A stretch of DNA of 64,000 bases from Polyangiaceae bacterium (lineage in GTDB: Bacteria; Myxococcota_A; Polyangia; Polyangiales; Polyangiaceae), in NCBI GenBank assembly GCA_025936045.1, contig JAICUB010000037.1:1-64000 (forward strand), written 5' to 3'. Positions 50,253-59,005 of this stretch are shown here, one piece after another. The notes under the pieces are model-generated. The model made no database searches. It saw only the letters and a list, made by a program, of their open reading frames with translations, and was not told the DNA's origin. A program made the translations under genes and the position numbers. Each line of letters begins with the position of its first letter. The first letter of the stretch is position 1.

Positions 50253-51842
50253 CCGCGCGGACGCGTTCGACACGACGGCCGTCTCGCGTCGCGCATAGGC
50301 CCACCACGAGCCTTCGTGCGCCTCGAGCTCGACGGGCGCGCCGTCGAAGAGCTCCTCGCCGCGATCGAGCGAGCTTCTCACGAGGAAGTAGTCGTAGTTC
50401 GGGATCTCGTCTTTTTGGAACCAATCGGGGCGCCACTCGGCGCCGCCCTGCATCGTCGCGACGACGCCCTCGCGGTAGCGCACGACGGAGAGCGGATACT
50501 GCGCGAACGAGTAACCCTGCGAGCCGCCCTTATCCACGTAGTAGTAGGCGGGGTAGTGCAGAAACGCCGGGACGCCGGGAAATACGCGGCTCTGCCGATC
50601 GAAGACGAGCGGGCGTACGGAGGCGCCCGGACGCAAGCGCGCCTCGAGCGTGTGAAACGCCGCCGCCTCCGTCTGAAAGGCCGCGAGGCGCGTGGTGAAC
50701 ATCACGAGCCAGCTGAGCGTCACGCCCAGCACGGCGGCGCGCGTCAGCAGCCTTTGCCGGCCGGCGTTCGGTTCGGGCGGCGCGAACGCTAGCAGCGCGA
50801 TGGGCAAGAGGAAGTAGGGTAACCGCGTGTGCAGGAGCACGACGCCGCGAAACATCGTGGGAAAGAGCAAGTAGCCGCCGAGCAGGAGAACGAGCGGCAG
50901 GTAGCGTTCCGGGCGCCGCTCCAGCCGGAAGCCGAGCGCGAGGAACATCGCCGTGAGGAGCGCGAACCCGAGCAAGATCGACGCGTGATCCGCCGCGCCC
51001 ATGCTGACGAGCAGCGCCGGAAAATCGAGCAAGCGCGCGAACGAAAGCGCCCAAACGTCGCCGCCGATGCGCTCCGAGACCGGGCCCGGTGCGATCCAGA
51101 GGACGGCGAGCAGCGCCGCGGGAAGCAGCGGACACAGCCGCGTGAGTAACGAGCCTCCACCCCGCAGTAAGAGCAGCCCGACCGTGCCGAAAGCGAGCAC
51201 GAACGCGATCCCGTGCGCCGTGAGCACGAGGGACATGAGCAGCGCGAGCCACGCACCGTCGCGCAGGTTCGGCGCGCTGGCGTGGCGGAGCGCGAGCGAT
51301 AGCGCGCCGACGGCGAGCGGCATGGCGAGCACGAAGCTCACGAAGCCGAAGTAAAAGCAGAGCCCCATCGCCGTCACGAACCCCAGAATGCCGAGCCAGG
51401 GGTCGTGCCCCACGCGCCGTGCGAGAAGCTCGACCGTGACGAGGTTCAAGACGACGGAGAGCCAGACGACGAGCTTCAGCGCCATGACGGCGCCGAACGC
51501 CGGCGCGAGCAGCCGCGCGAGGGGATACGCGAGCAGGTACGGCGTGCGAAAATTGAGCACGAAGAGCTCGCGGACCTCCGGCACTCCCGCGTCCAGGCGT
51601 TGCCAGGTGACGATCTGCGCGGCGTGCTGCGGCAGATCGACCATGGGTAAGTCGCGGCAAACCAGGAACAAGCCGAGCAACGCGGCGGAGAGCGCGACGG
51701 CGACCGCGTGCAGCCACGCGTCCTCACTGAGCCAGCGCACGAGCGGCGGCTGAGAAATGCGGGAATTTGCCGTGAGCTCGGGTGCGGCGTGGGTCAACGC
51801 CCTTCTCTTACACCCAAGCTGGTCGCGCGGGAGCCGGATCAT
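50235..51842 (-). CDS. Polytopic membrane protein, possibly GT-C-type glycosyltransferase
   Basis: The roughly 535-residue integral membrane protein has about ten hydrophobic segments (for example LHAVAVALSAALLGLFLVC, LCFYFGFVSFVLAMPLAVGA, GIAFVLAFGTVGLLLL). A polar C-terminal domain of about 120 residues follows (VRPLVFDRQSRVFPGVPAFL, RPDWFQKDEIPNYDYFLVRS). An Asp in the first outer loop (PMVDLPQHAAQIVTW) recalls the catalytic Asp of GT-C glycosyltransferases, which use polyprenyl-linked sugars. This is an inference from topology. ATG 51842 was chosen; a later start near the first membrane segment is possible. It follows the HExxH lipoprotein gene by 34 bases. Confidence 0.75.
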   Translation of the reverse strand: MIRLPRDQLGCKRRALTHAAPELTANSRISQPPLVRWLSEDAWLHAVAVALSAALLGLFLVCRDLPMVDLPQHAAQIVTWQRLDAGVPEVRELFVLNFRTPYLLAYPLARLLAPAFGAVMALKLVVWLSVVLNLVTVELLARRVGHDPWLGILGFVTAMGLCFYFGFVSFVLAMPLAVGALSLALRHASAPNLRDGAWLALLMSLVLTAHGIAFVLAFGTVGLLLLRGGGSLLTRLCPLLPAALLAVLWIAPGPVSERIGGDVWALSFARLLDFPALLVSMGAADHASILLGFALLTAMFLALGFRLERRPERYLPLVLLLGGYLLFPTMFRGVVLLHTRLPYFLLPIALLAFAPPEPNAGRQRLLTRAAVLGVTLSWLVMFTTRLAAFQTEAAAFHTLEARLRPGASVRPLVFDRQSRVFPGVPAFLHYPAYYYVDKGGSQGYSFAQYPLSVVRYREGVVATMQGGAEWRPDWFQKDEIPNYDYFLVRSSLDRGEELFDGAPVELEAHEGSWWAYARRETAVVSNASARSADGT

Positions 51843-51876
51843 CGGCTCGAGCGGTGGGCCGCCTTTCGGCGCACGC

Positions 51877-52935
51877 CTAGTTCGGCGCGTACCCCATGTC
51901 CCAGCGAATGGCGACGACCATGAGACAATGATCGACGACGTCCGCCTCGGACTTGACTTCACTCGTGTAGTTCAAGCCGTACGGCCAGAAATGCTGGGTG
52001 TCCGCGCTGAGTTGGTCCGTCGAGTTGCCGGTGATGGCGCGGAGTTGATCGGTAGCGTGCTGTCCGGTGAAGATGCCGTCGACGACGAGGCCGGGCCACT
52101 TGGAGTCGGTGCCGACGCCGACCGTGTGCGCGATTTCGTGCATCGCGGTGATGTATTCCATGTACGGCGTTTGCCCGAAGCGGATGGTGCCGTTGATGTT
52201 GCCGTCGGCGGTGGAGACGGTCGGCTCGTAGACGACGGTCTCAGCTTTGGTGATGTTCGTGTAGCAGTCGTAGTACTGGACGGCGCGATCCATCGCCGTG
52301 GTGATGAGGCCGTAGGCGTTCTGTTGGTCGGACGTCGGGTTCGAATCTTTCCGGAGCGTGTAGGTGATATCGCCGTGACCCGGACACGCGATCGCGCCGG
52401 CGAAACCTCCCATCGGGTTCACACCCGAGGACTCGCCGCCGTTGCTCGCTCCGCCCATGCCCGTTCCGCCCGTGCCTGCGCTTGCGCTCGCGCCACCGCC
52501 CCCGCGACCGCCGCGCCCGTTGCCGCGACCCGCGCAGCCCGTGCCGCCCGTGCACGTGCCCGCGCCGCTCGTGCCGTTCACGCGACCGCCGCCGCTCGTG
52601 CCGCTTCCGCCGTCTGCGGGCATACCGCCGGATCCGGAGTCCATCGCGCTCTTGCCGGCGGCTCCGCCCGTGCTGCTCGAGGTCCCGGCGTTGCCCGTCC
52701 CGCCAGCGCCGCTGACGGTGCCGGCGCTGCTCGTGCCCGCGGCGCCGCCTGCGAGGCTCGCGGTTCCGCCGTTGCCGTTCGTCGCCCCCGCGGCGTTCGT
52801 GCCGCCGGTGCTGTCCATCGCGCTCATGCCGGAGGAGCCGCCGCTCGCGTGCGAGTCGTCGTCATCCGAGCTCGAAGAGCCACAGGCGACCAGAAGGAAC
52901 GCGAGCGTGGCGCCGGCGGCGAGGCGAAGTTGCAT
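51877..52935 (-). CDS. Lipoprotein with long Gly-rich stalk and HExxH peptidase-like domain
   Basis: The 352-residue protein has a clear lipoprotein signal (LLVAC, C18). About 165 residues of Gly/Ser/Thr/Ala stalk follow with a few Cys (CTGGTGC). The C-terminal domain of about 175 residues contains YITAMHEIAHTVGVG, a HExxH zinc-binding sequence with a following Gly as in metzincin-like peptidases, but no third His at the usual place. It may be a surface metallopeptidase or a degenerate relative. Two Cys in that domain (YYDCYTN, DHCLMV) may pair. GGAG lies 8 bases before the ATG. It is divergent from the thiC riboswitch. Confidence 0.8.
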   Translation of the reverse strand: MQLRLAAGATLAFLLVACGSSSSDDDDSHASGGSSGMSAMDSTGGTNAAGATNGNGGTASLAGGAAGTSSAGTVSGAGGTGNAGTSSSTGGAAGKSAMDSGSGGMPADGGSGTSGGGRVNGTSGAGTCTGGTGCAGRGNGRGGRGGGGASASAGTGGTGMGGASNGGESSGVNPMGGFAGAIACPGHGDITYTLRKDSNPTSDQQNAYGLITTAMDRAVQYYDCYTNITKAETVVYEPTVSTADGNINGTIRFGQTPYMEYITAMHEIAHTVGVGTDSKWPGLVVDGIFTGQHATDQLRAITGNSTDQLSADTQHFWPYGLNYTSEVKSEADVVDHCLMVVAIRWDMGYAPN

Positions 52936-53068
52936 GCTGGGCTCCGACCATACGAAGCGTAACGCATTTCGGCCGCATGTTCGTGGAGCGGAGGTCCGAT
53001 GCGCGGCACTTCGTCACGCCTGCAAATCTCCTGGTTCGAGAGAACTGCACCCGTGCTAGGGTCACCTC

Positions 53069-53163
53069 GTCGCTCGGGGCGCGGTCGCCCGGCACGAAGC
53101 CGCTCGATCGCTGAGAAGAACCCGCCGAACCTGATCCGGCTAATACCGGCGTAGGAAAGCGAC
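53069..53163 (+). ncRNA. TPP riboswitch (THI element)
   Basis: The conserved core CTGAGA, then CGAACCTGATCCGGCTAATA, then CCGGCGTAGGAAAGCG matches the thiamine-pyrophosphate aptamer. The closing P1 stem is GTCGCT (53069-53074) with AGCGAC (53158-53163), perfect over 6 bp. It lies 57 bases before thiC, the expected target. Confidence 0.96.
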
Positions 53164-53181
53164 CTCGGCAGATTCGGCGGC

Positions 53182-53218
53182 GCTTGCTCGTCCCCCGCGA
53201 CGAACCACGGAGCGAAGC
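53182..53218 (+). promoter_or_regulatory. Hairpin that can hide the thiC ribosome-binding site
   Basis: GCTTGCTC (53182-53189) can pair with GAGC-(G)-AAGC (53210-53218), which includes the thiC Shine-Dalgarno GGAG 8 bases before the ATG. Together with the upstream TPP aptamer it looks like a translation-blocking expression platform; there is no terminator-like U run. Confidence 0.5.
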
Positions 53219-53220
53219 AG

Positions 53221-55008
53221 ATGTCCGAAAGAATTCTCCCCTGGCGCGGCGCCGCCAATCCCTCGTCGAGCGCCGAAGGTACGAACCCCGGCTCGTTCGC
53301 GAACCCGGCCGACGTGGGCGGTCCGCTCATGTTCTCGTCGCCTGACGCGCCCGGTATGCCGACGCCGAGCGTGAAGACGGCCTGGGATTTTCTGCCGCCC
53401 GGCTGGCGGCGCCAGGGCACGCGCGCCGTCGCCCCGGAGGGCTTCTCCCCCGTAACGCAGCTCGAGCATGCGCGTCTCGGTACGATCACGCCGGCGATGC
53501 GCCGCGTCGCCGAGCGCGAGACGCACCTTCGCCCCGAACAGGTGCGCGACGAGGTCGCGGCCGGGCGCCTCATCCTGCCGGCGAACCGCGTGCATCTCGG
53601 GTACCGGCTCGATCCGATGGCGATCGGTCGCGCTTCGAAGACGAAGATCAACGCGAACATGGGCGCGTCGCCCGTCGCGTCGAGCACCGACGAAGAAGTC
53701 GAGAAGCTGCAGTTTGCCGAGCGCTGGGGCGCCGACACGGTGATGGACCTCTCGACGGGCGGTGATCTCGACGCCTGTCGTGAGGCGATCGTGCGAAACT
53801 CGAGCGTGCCCATCGGCACGGTGCCGGTTTACTCGATGATCATCGGCCGGCGCATCGAGGACCTGAGCGTCAAAGACATCCTCGCGAACATCCTCCACCA
53901 AGCCAAACAGGGCGTGGACTACTTCACGATTCACGCGGGCGTGCTGCGCGAGCACCTGCCGTTCGTGAGAAAGCGCTTGATCGGGATCGTGAGCCGCGGC
54001 GGCTCGTTGATCGCGAAGTGGATGCTGCACCACGGCCAGCAGAACCCGTTTTACGCGTACTTCGACGAGATCTGCGACATCATGCGCGAGTACGACGTCT
54101 CGTTCTCGCTCGGCGACGGCCTGCGTCCGGGCGGCCTCGGCGACGCGACGGACGAAGCGCAGCTGCGCGAGCTCGAGACGCTCGGCGAGCTCACCGAGCG
54201 CGCGTGGCGCAAGGGTTGCCAGGTGATGGTCGAAGGGCCCGGTCACGTTCCGTTCGATCAGATCGAATACAACATGAAGCTCCAGCGCCGGCTGTGTCAC
54301 GGCGCGCCGTTCTACGTGCTCGGGCCGCTCGTGACGGACGTGTTCCCCGGCTACGATCATTTGACGAGCGCGATCGGTGCGACGGCGGCGGCGTATCACG
54401 GCGCGGCGATGCTCTGCTACGTGACGCCCAAGGAGCACGTCGGCCTGCCCAAAAAGGAAGACGTGAAGCAGGGCTGCGTCGCGTACAAGATCGCGGCGCA
54501 CGCGGCGGACGTGGCGCTCGGCATTCCGGGCAGCCGTGATTGGGACGACTCGCTCACGAAGGCGCGCGCCGCGCTCAACTGGGACAAGCAGTTCGAGCTC
54601 GCGTTCGACGGCGACACGGCGCGTGCGTTCCACGACGAGGACCTCGACGTCGATACCGACTTTTGCGCGATGTGCGGGCACGACTGGTGCTCGGTCAGGA
54701 TTTCGCGCGAAATTCAGGAGTTTGCGAGCGGCAAGGCGGAAGGCTTCGAGCGCGGCCCCGCGCGCCAGTCGCCGGCTCTCACGCTCGAGCAGCAGCGTAT
54801 TCTCGAACAGCGCGGCGTGCTCTCTCCGGACGAAATCCATCGCCTCGCAGGCAAGACGAAGCGCGCCGTCGGCGCGAGCAGCGGTGAGCGCGGCGAATGT
54901 CACAGCGACTACGTCGAGCCCGCAGCCGCGCAGCTGATTCAGGACGAACGCCTCGTGCAAATTCGTGTGCCGGAGCGCGCCGTCGAAGGTCCGCCGCCCG
55001 GCGAGTAG
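53221..55008 (+). CDS. thiC: Phosphomethylpyrimidine synthase ThiC
   Basis: ThiC is a radical-SAM enzyme that converts aminoimidazole ribotide to the HMP-phosphate pyrimidine of thiamine. The 595-residue protein has the N-terminal domain, the substrate-site motifs (NANMGASPVASS, DLSTGGDL, FTIHAGVL, EGPGHVPFDQIEYN) and the C-terminal [4Fe-4S] motif CxxCxxxxC at C482, C485 and C490. An extra tail of about 90 residues follows the cluster; part is helical (LEQQRILEQRGVLSPDEIHR) and may be lineage-specific. It is controlled by the upstream TPP riboswitch and followed by a strong hairpin. Confidence 0.97.
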   Translation: MSERILPWRGAANPSSSAEGTNPGSFANPADVGGPLMFSSPDAPGMPTPSVKTAWDFLPPGWRRQGTRAVAPEGFSPVTQLEHARLGTITPAMRRVAERETHLRPEQVRDEVAAGRLILPANRVHLGYRLDPMAIGRASKTKINANMGASPVASSTDEEVEKLQFAERWGADTVMDLSTGGDLDACREAIVRNSSVPIGTVPVYSMIIGRRIEDLSVKDILANILHQAKQGVDYFTIHAGVLREHLPFVRKRLIGIVSRGGSLIAKWMLHHGQQNPFYAYFDEICDIMREYDVSFSLGDGLRPGGLGDATDEAQLRELETLGELTERAWRKGCQVMVEGPGHVPFDQIEYNMKLQRRLCHGAPFYVLGPLVTDVFPGYDHLTSAIGATAAAYHGAAMLCYVTPKEHVGLPKKEDVKQGCVAYKIAAHAADVALGIPGSRDWDDSLTKARAALNWDKQFELAFDGDTARAFHDEDLDVDTDFCAMCGHDWCSVRISREIQEFASGKAEGFERGPARQSPALTLEQQRILEQRGVLSPDEIHRLAGKTKRAVGASSGERGECHSDYVEPAAAQLIQDERLVQIRVPERAVEGPPPGE

Positions 55009-55018
55009 GCTGGAACGG

Positions 55019-55047
55019 CGCGCGGCGCCGGTTTCCGACGCCGCGCG
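55019..55047. terminator. Hairpin after thiC, between convergent genes
   Basis: A perfect 9-bp stem (CGCGCGGCG and CGCCGCGCG) with an 11-base loop lies 10 bases after the thiC stop and 27 bases from the stop of the minus-strand galactanase gene. No U tract is present. Confidence 0.55.
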
Positions 55048-55074
55048 ACCGTGCCCGCCTACCAACAATCCCGA

Positions 55075-56538
55075 CTACAAACGATCCGCGTAGTCGGTCT
55101 TCATCTGATCGTAGAGCGCGAGATCCGGCTGCGCCGTGTAGGTGCTGCCCGAGCGGCGCAATAAGTCGTGCCCCGTGTTCCAATCGCCCTGGGTCGTCGG
55201 CTCCCAGTTGAAGGTGCCGATGCCCTGGTCGTTCGCGAGGCCGTAGATGATGTCGTTCGCTTCCCGCTCCGCGGGGCCGTATTCGGCGATGAAGAGCTTG
55301 AGCGTGGGGAAGGCGCTCGCGAGTCCGTCGAAGGTGCTTTGCCAGACCGAGGGCTGCCCTTGGTACATCGTGTAACAAGACTCGCCGAAGGCTTCGAACA
55401 CGACGCCTTTTTGCTGCGCGTTGGTGATGAAGCTCTTGCTCGTCGAGAGCCCGTCGCCCTGATCGATGTGGAGTGACACTACGATGCTCGCGTCGACTTC
55501 TTTCACGGCGTCGGAGCCGGCCTTGAGGAGCGCGCCGAGGTTCGTCCAGTCGTTGACGCTGCCTTGGACGGGGTTGTTGCCCGTCGGATGTCCGCCCGAA
55601 TCACAGCGGTGGAGCAGCATGCCGGGCGTGATTTCATTGCCGATTTGCACCATGTCGGGGCGCGCGCCGCCGGCGACGAGCTTGGTAATCGCGTCCCTCG
55701 TGTAGTCGTGCAAGGCGCTCGCGAGGTCGCCGATCGTCGTGTAACTCTGCCAGGCCACGGGGACGCACTGTTTGCCCGGGTCGGCCCAATTGTCGCTATA
55801 GTGAAAGTCGACCAAAAGCGCCATGCCGGCGTCCTTCACTTGCTTGCCGAACGCCACGGTATGCGTGATGTCGTCGTAACCGCCGGTCTGATCGTAGCCG
55901 TCCGCCGCTTTGGGATCGACGAACGTGCGCAGGCGAACGGCGTTGAAGCCATGGCTCTGCATGAGCGTGAGCAGGTTACTGCGCGTCGCGTCCGGCTGAG
56001 GCTCTTGGTCGGTGATGTCCGCTCCGATGAAATACGAAAACGGCAACGTTGCGGCACCGCCTGCGCCGCCCTTGCCCGCGCCGCTCGTCGCGCCGGCGTT
56101 CGCGTTGCCGCCCGCGCCTCCGCTGCCCGTGCGTCCGCCCGCGCTCCGTCCGGCGTTGTTGCGCCCCGCGCTCGAGCTATCGCTGCCCGAGGTGCCGCCG
56201 TTCGCAGCGCCGCCGTTCGCAGCGCCGCCCCGGCCCGCGTTGGAACCCGCGCCGCCGCCACTCGTGCTTGCGCCGCCGCTCGACTCGCCGCGGCCAGCCG
56301 CGCCGGTCGTCCCCGCGCCGTTCGGTCCGCCCCCGCCCGTCGACACGCCCCCGCTCGAGCTCGGTGCGCCGCCCGAGCTGGGACCGGTTCCAGCTCCCGT
56401 GCCGCTCGTCGTTCCTGCGGAGGCGCCGCCACTCCCCGTCGTGCCGTTCGCGTCATCCCCGTGGCCCGAGCATCCAGCGAGGCTCGAGGCGAGTAGCAGA
56501 AGCGCGAGCGACAATCGATCAGAAGTGTAGAATTTCAT
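55075..56538 (-). CDS. Lipoprotein with GH53 arabinogalactan endo-beta-1,4-galactanase domain
   Basis: The 487-residue protein has a lipoprotein signal (SSLAGC, C23) and a stalk of about 135 residues rich in Gly, Ala, Ser and Thr. The C-terminal domain of about 330 residues matches glycoside hydrolase family 53: FIGADITD, FNAVRLRTFVDP, LLVDFHYSDNWADPGKQ, acid/base Glu in MVQIGNEITPGML and the second Glu in LFIAEYGP. It should cut beta-1,4-galactan of plant pectin side chains, from a surface-attached position. I chose ATG 56538; longer frames upstream lack a signal peptide. It is divergent from the vWA lipoprotein gene. Confidence 0.9.
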   Translation of the reverse strand: MKFYTSDRLSLALLLLASSLAGCSGHGDDANGTTGSGGASAGTTSGTGAGTGPSSGGAPSSSGGVSTGGGGPNGAGTTGAAGRGESSGGASTSGGGAGSNAGRGGAANGGAANGGTSGSDSSSAGRNNAGRSAGGRTGSGGAGGNANAGATSGAGKGGAGGAATLPFSYFIGADITDQEPQPDATRSNLLTLMQSHGFNAVRLRTFVDPKAADGYDQTGGYDDITHTVAFGKQVKDAGMALLVDFHYSDNWADPGKQCVPVAWQSYTTIGDLASALHDYTRDAITKLVAGGARPDMVQIGNEITPGMLLHRCDSGGHPTGNNPVQGSVNDWTNLGALLKAGSDAVKEVDASIVVSLHIDQGDGLSTSKSFITNAQQKGVVFEAFGESCYTMYQGQPSVWQSTFDGLASAFPTLKLFIAEYGPAEREANDIIYGLANDQGIGTFNWEPTTQGDWNTGHDLLRRSGSTYTAQPDLALYDQMKTDYADRL

Positions 56539-56783
56539 GATGAACGTCCGGGCGACTCGTTCATGGTCGCCAGCATGAGTCGTTGCTCCGCGCAGGTCAA
56601 AGCCGTCGTCGAAGACGAGCGCCGCACGATGTGTTCGCAACGCTGACATCGACGGCGACGTGGCGAAGGTGCTCCCTGACGGCGTCGCTCGAGCCTGCGG
56701 CACGCCGGTACAGCGAAGACGGAACATGCGCTGACACGAATGTCGTGCTTCGAACGCGACGGAGTGACGAACGAGCGTGATTC

Positions 56784-57881
56784 GTGCGCGTCGGTAGTTG
56801 GCATGCGCGTTGCTGTTCTTCGGCTCGTTCCTTGGCTTCATCCAAGTTGCTACGCTGCGTCGGTGTTTTCGCAGCTTGGTTCTCGCTCGCACTCGGGGGT
56901 TGCGGAGCGAACGTCGGTCCCGTCGATTCCGGTCAGGTGAGCGACGCGGGCGCGCTCGAGGTGTGCGACGGGCAGACCCTCGCGGGCCTCGCGAGCGCGA
57001 AGACGATTTCCGAGGCTTGCAAGAGCGAGCTACAAGCTTATTTGCCCGCGCCGTTCGACGACTTCGACGGACGGCTCGTGGTGCTCGGGCGGGAGACGCA
57101 TGACGACGGCTCGATCCGTCTGTTCGTCGCCGGCGTGGACGCCGTAGGCTCGCCGCTCTCGAACGACGCGCTCGCCACGGCGACGGTCGCGCCCAGAGCC
57201 GGGGCCGTGGCGGGGGACGTCCACGTGGCGGTCGGCGTCACGCCGTTCGCCAAGCTGCCGGAAGACGTGCTCTCGCTCGAGATGGTGAACGATTACTCGG
57301 CGAGCATGAGCGTCCCCGACCTCAAGGTCGTCCAGCACGTTCAGGACGACCTTCTGAGCGCGCTACCGCCCATCTACGAGGGTGAGGTCACGCTGTTTTC
57401 GAGCGCCGTGCGGGTGAAGCAAGCGTTCACCGCGGATCACGCCTCACTCCTCGCGGGGGTCGAGTGCGACGAGGCGTTCGATCGCGAGCTCACGGCCCTT
57501 TACGACGGCATGGGCAACGGCCTCCAGAGTCTCACCTCGCGCGCGCGACCGGCGCGCGTGCTCATGGTCTCGACCGACGGCCTCGAAAACGCGTCGGTCG
57601 CCTTCAAGAAGAGCGACATCCTGCAGCGAGTCGCAGAGGACCACGTGTTCGTCGTCATGCTGGGCGCGCTCTTCGCCGACTTCGACGAGCTCCGCACACT
57701 CGCCGGTCCGAACGGCGTCTACTTCTACACGCCCCTCTACGCGAACCTGCGCGAGCAGGTCTCGAAGCTCGTGACCGCACTGTCCCACGGCGCGGCCATC
57801 GATATCCCGGCGGACACGGCCACTCAGGGGCCGCTCGTGCTCGACATCGCGGGTCAGAGCGTCGACGTCGAAAACGACTGA
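56784..57881 (+). CDS. vWA-domain lipoprotein
   Basis: The roughly 365-residue protein has a lipobox (LALGGC, near C41). A domain of about 230 residues follows with the von Willebrand A pattern: VNDYSASM (DxSxS metal site), then ALYDGMGNGLQSL, VLMVSTDGLEN and VFVVMLGA. Such domains bind protein partners through a metal ion. An N-terminal region (VCDGQTLAGLASAK, SEACKSEL) carries two Cys. The start is uncertain: GTG 56784 gives a long basic N terminus, while TTG codons around 56832-56847 would give a more usual signal peptide. It is divergent from the galactanase gene. Confidence 0.78.
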   Translation: MRVGSWHARCCSSARSLASSKLLRCVGVFAAWFSLALGGCGANVGPVDSGQVSDAGALEVCDGQTLAGLASAKTISEACKSELQAYLPAPFDDFDGRLVVLGRETHDDGSIRLFVAGVDAVGSPLSNDALATATVAPRAGAVAGDVHVAVGVTPFAKLPEDVLSLEMVNDYSASMSVPDLKVVQHVQDDLLSALPPIYEGEVTLFSSAVRVKQAFTADHASLLAGVECDEAFDRELTALYDGMGNGLQSLTSRARPARVLMVSTDGLENASVAFKKSDILQRVAEDHVFVVMLGALFADFDELRTLAGPNGVYFYTPLYANLREQVSKLVTALSHGAAIDIPADTATQGPLVLDIAGQSVDVEND

Positions 57882-57932
57882 GGCACGTCGCAGCGAGGTC
57901 GCTCGTGGTGCCGTCGCCGAGCGCCCGTAGCT

Positions 57933-58787
57933 TCAGCTTCGCTCGAGCAGTCCCGTGAGCCTTGCCGGCGGGATGCGGTATTCGCGCTTGCAGTACTCGC
58001 AGGCGATCTCGAGTACCTCACCGTCGGCGAGCAGGTGCGCGAGGTCGCTCTTGCTGAGCGTCGCGATCGCGGCGACGACCCGGAGCTCGTCGCACCAGCA
58101 TTCGAAGCCGACGGCGCTCTCTTCCAGGCGTGTGAAGGGCATGCCGTAGAGCAGCTGCTCGAGCAGGCTCTCCGGCGAAAAATCCCGTTCACTCACGCGG
58201 CTGTCGATGCTCTCGAACTCGCGGAGGCGCTCCGTCATCACCATCAGTGGCCCGCGCCCGACCTCCGGTAAGAGCTGCACCATGTAGCCGCCGGCGGCGA
58301 TACTGCCCTCCTCCCCGACGACCGTGGAGACTGCGACCATCGAGACCACCTGCTCGGAGGTCTGCATGTACTCCATCAGCGCTTGGGAGATGCCCCCGCC
58401 CGTCGGTACTTCGACGAGACCCTGCGCAATGCGGCCGCTCGGCAGCGTGCGCATGAGTTGAATCACGGCGCCCCGCTCGAGGTCGAGCTCCCGCCCGGAT
58501 TTGAGCTGCACGAGCCCGCGCGTCCGGCCGCTCGGGTGTGAGTCGGCGACCAAGCTGCCGCTCCCGCCCGAGCCCTTGAGCACCCCTTGAACGCGGAGCT
58601 GCGGCGCCATCGTCTCGCGATAGAGGATCGCGCCCGTAATGAGCTCACCGAACGTGCGCGCCGTGTTGCCGGTTGCGCCCTGGACTTCGATCGCGCCGCG
58701 CACGGTTTGCGAGGTGCGCGCCGTGATGACGCGGAAAGCGCCGTCGTCGGTGATGGCGCGGAGCACGCTGTCGGTGGGTGCGGACAT
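57933..58787 (-). CDS. hslO: Redox-regulated chaperone Hsp33
   Basis: Hsp33 is a holdase chaperone switched on by oxidation. The 284-residue protein shows the N-terminal fold (GELITGAILYRETMAP, LKGSGGSGSLVADSHP) and the C-terminal zinc redox switch C230-W-C232 with C263-EY-C266. These four Cys are the expected ones, so the switch is intact. It lies 11 bases after yacG, in the hemL-yacG-hslO series. Confidence 0.95.
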   Translation of the reverse strand: MSAPTDSVLRAITDDGAFRVITARTSQTVRGAIEVQGATGNTARTFGELITGAILYRETMAPQLRVQGVLKGSGGSGSLVADSHPSGRTRGLVQLKSGRELDLERGAVIQLMRTLPSGRIAQGLVEVPTGGGISQALMEYMQTSEQVVSMVAVSTVVGEEGSIAAGGYMVQLLPEVGRGPLMVMTERLREFESIDSRVSERDFSPESLLEQLLYGMPFTRLEESAVGFECWCDELRVVAAIATLSKSDLAHLLADGEVLEIACEYCKREYRIPPARLTGLLERS

Positions 58788-58798
58788 CGGGGAGGGCT

Positions 58799-59005
58799 TC
58801 AGCTGAGCTTGAGCTCGTCGTCCTCGAGCTCGCCAGGGTCGAGCGGGGACGAAATACGGTAAGCATCGCTCAGCCAGTTGTGAAGGTCGGCGAGCTTGCA
58901 GCGCTGCGAGCAGAAGGGGTGCGGCCCGTCCTCCGGGGCGTCCTCGATGACGGTTTTACAGATCGGGCACGTGATGCGCACGCCGGTTCTCGAAACTTGC
59001 CACAC
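58799..59005 (-). CDS. yacG: DNA gyrase inhibitor/zinc protein YacG
   Basis: The 68-residue zinc-binding protein matches YacG: ITCPICKTVIED (C13, C16), FCSQRCKLADLHNWLSDAY (C32, C36) and an acidic C terminus. In E. coli it binds GyrB and blocks DNA binding by gyrase. I chose GTG 59005, which shares a base with the hemL stop (TAGTG), giving the usual YacG size; a longer open frame upstream overlaps hemL and is not real. It is the middle gene of hemL-yacG-hslO. Confidence 0.9.
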   Translation of the reverse strand: MWQVSRTGVRITCPICKTVIEDAPEDGPHPFCSQRCKLADLHNWLSDAYRISSPLDPGELEDDELKLS

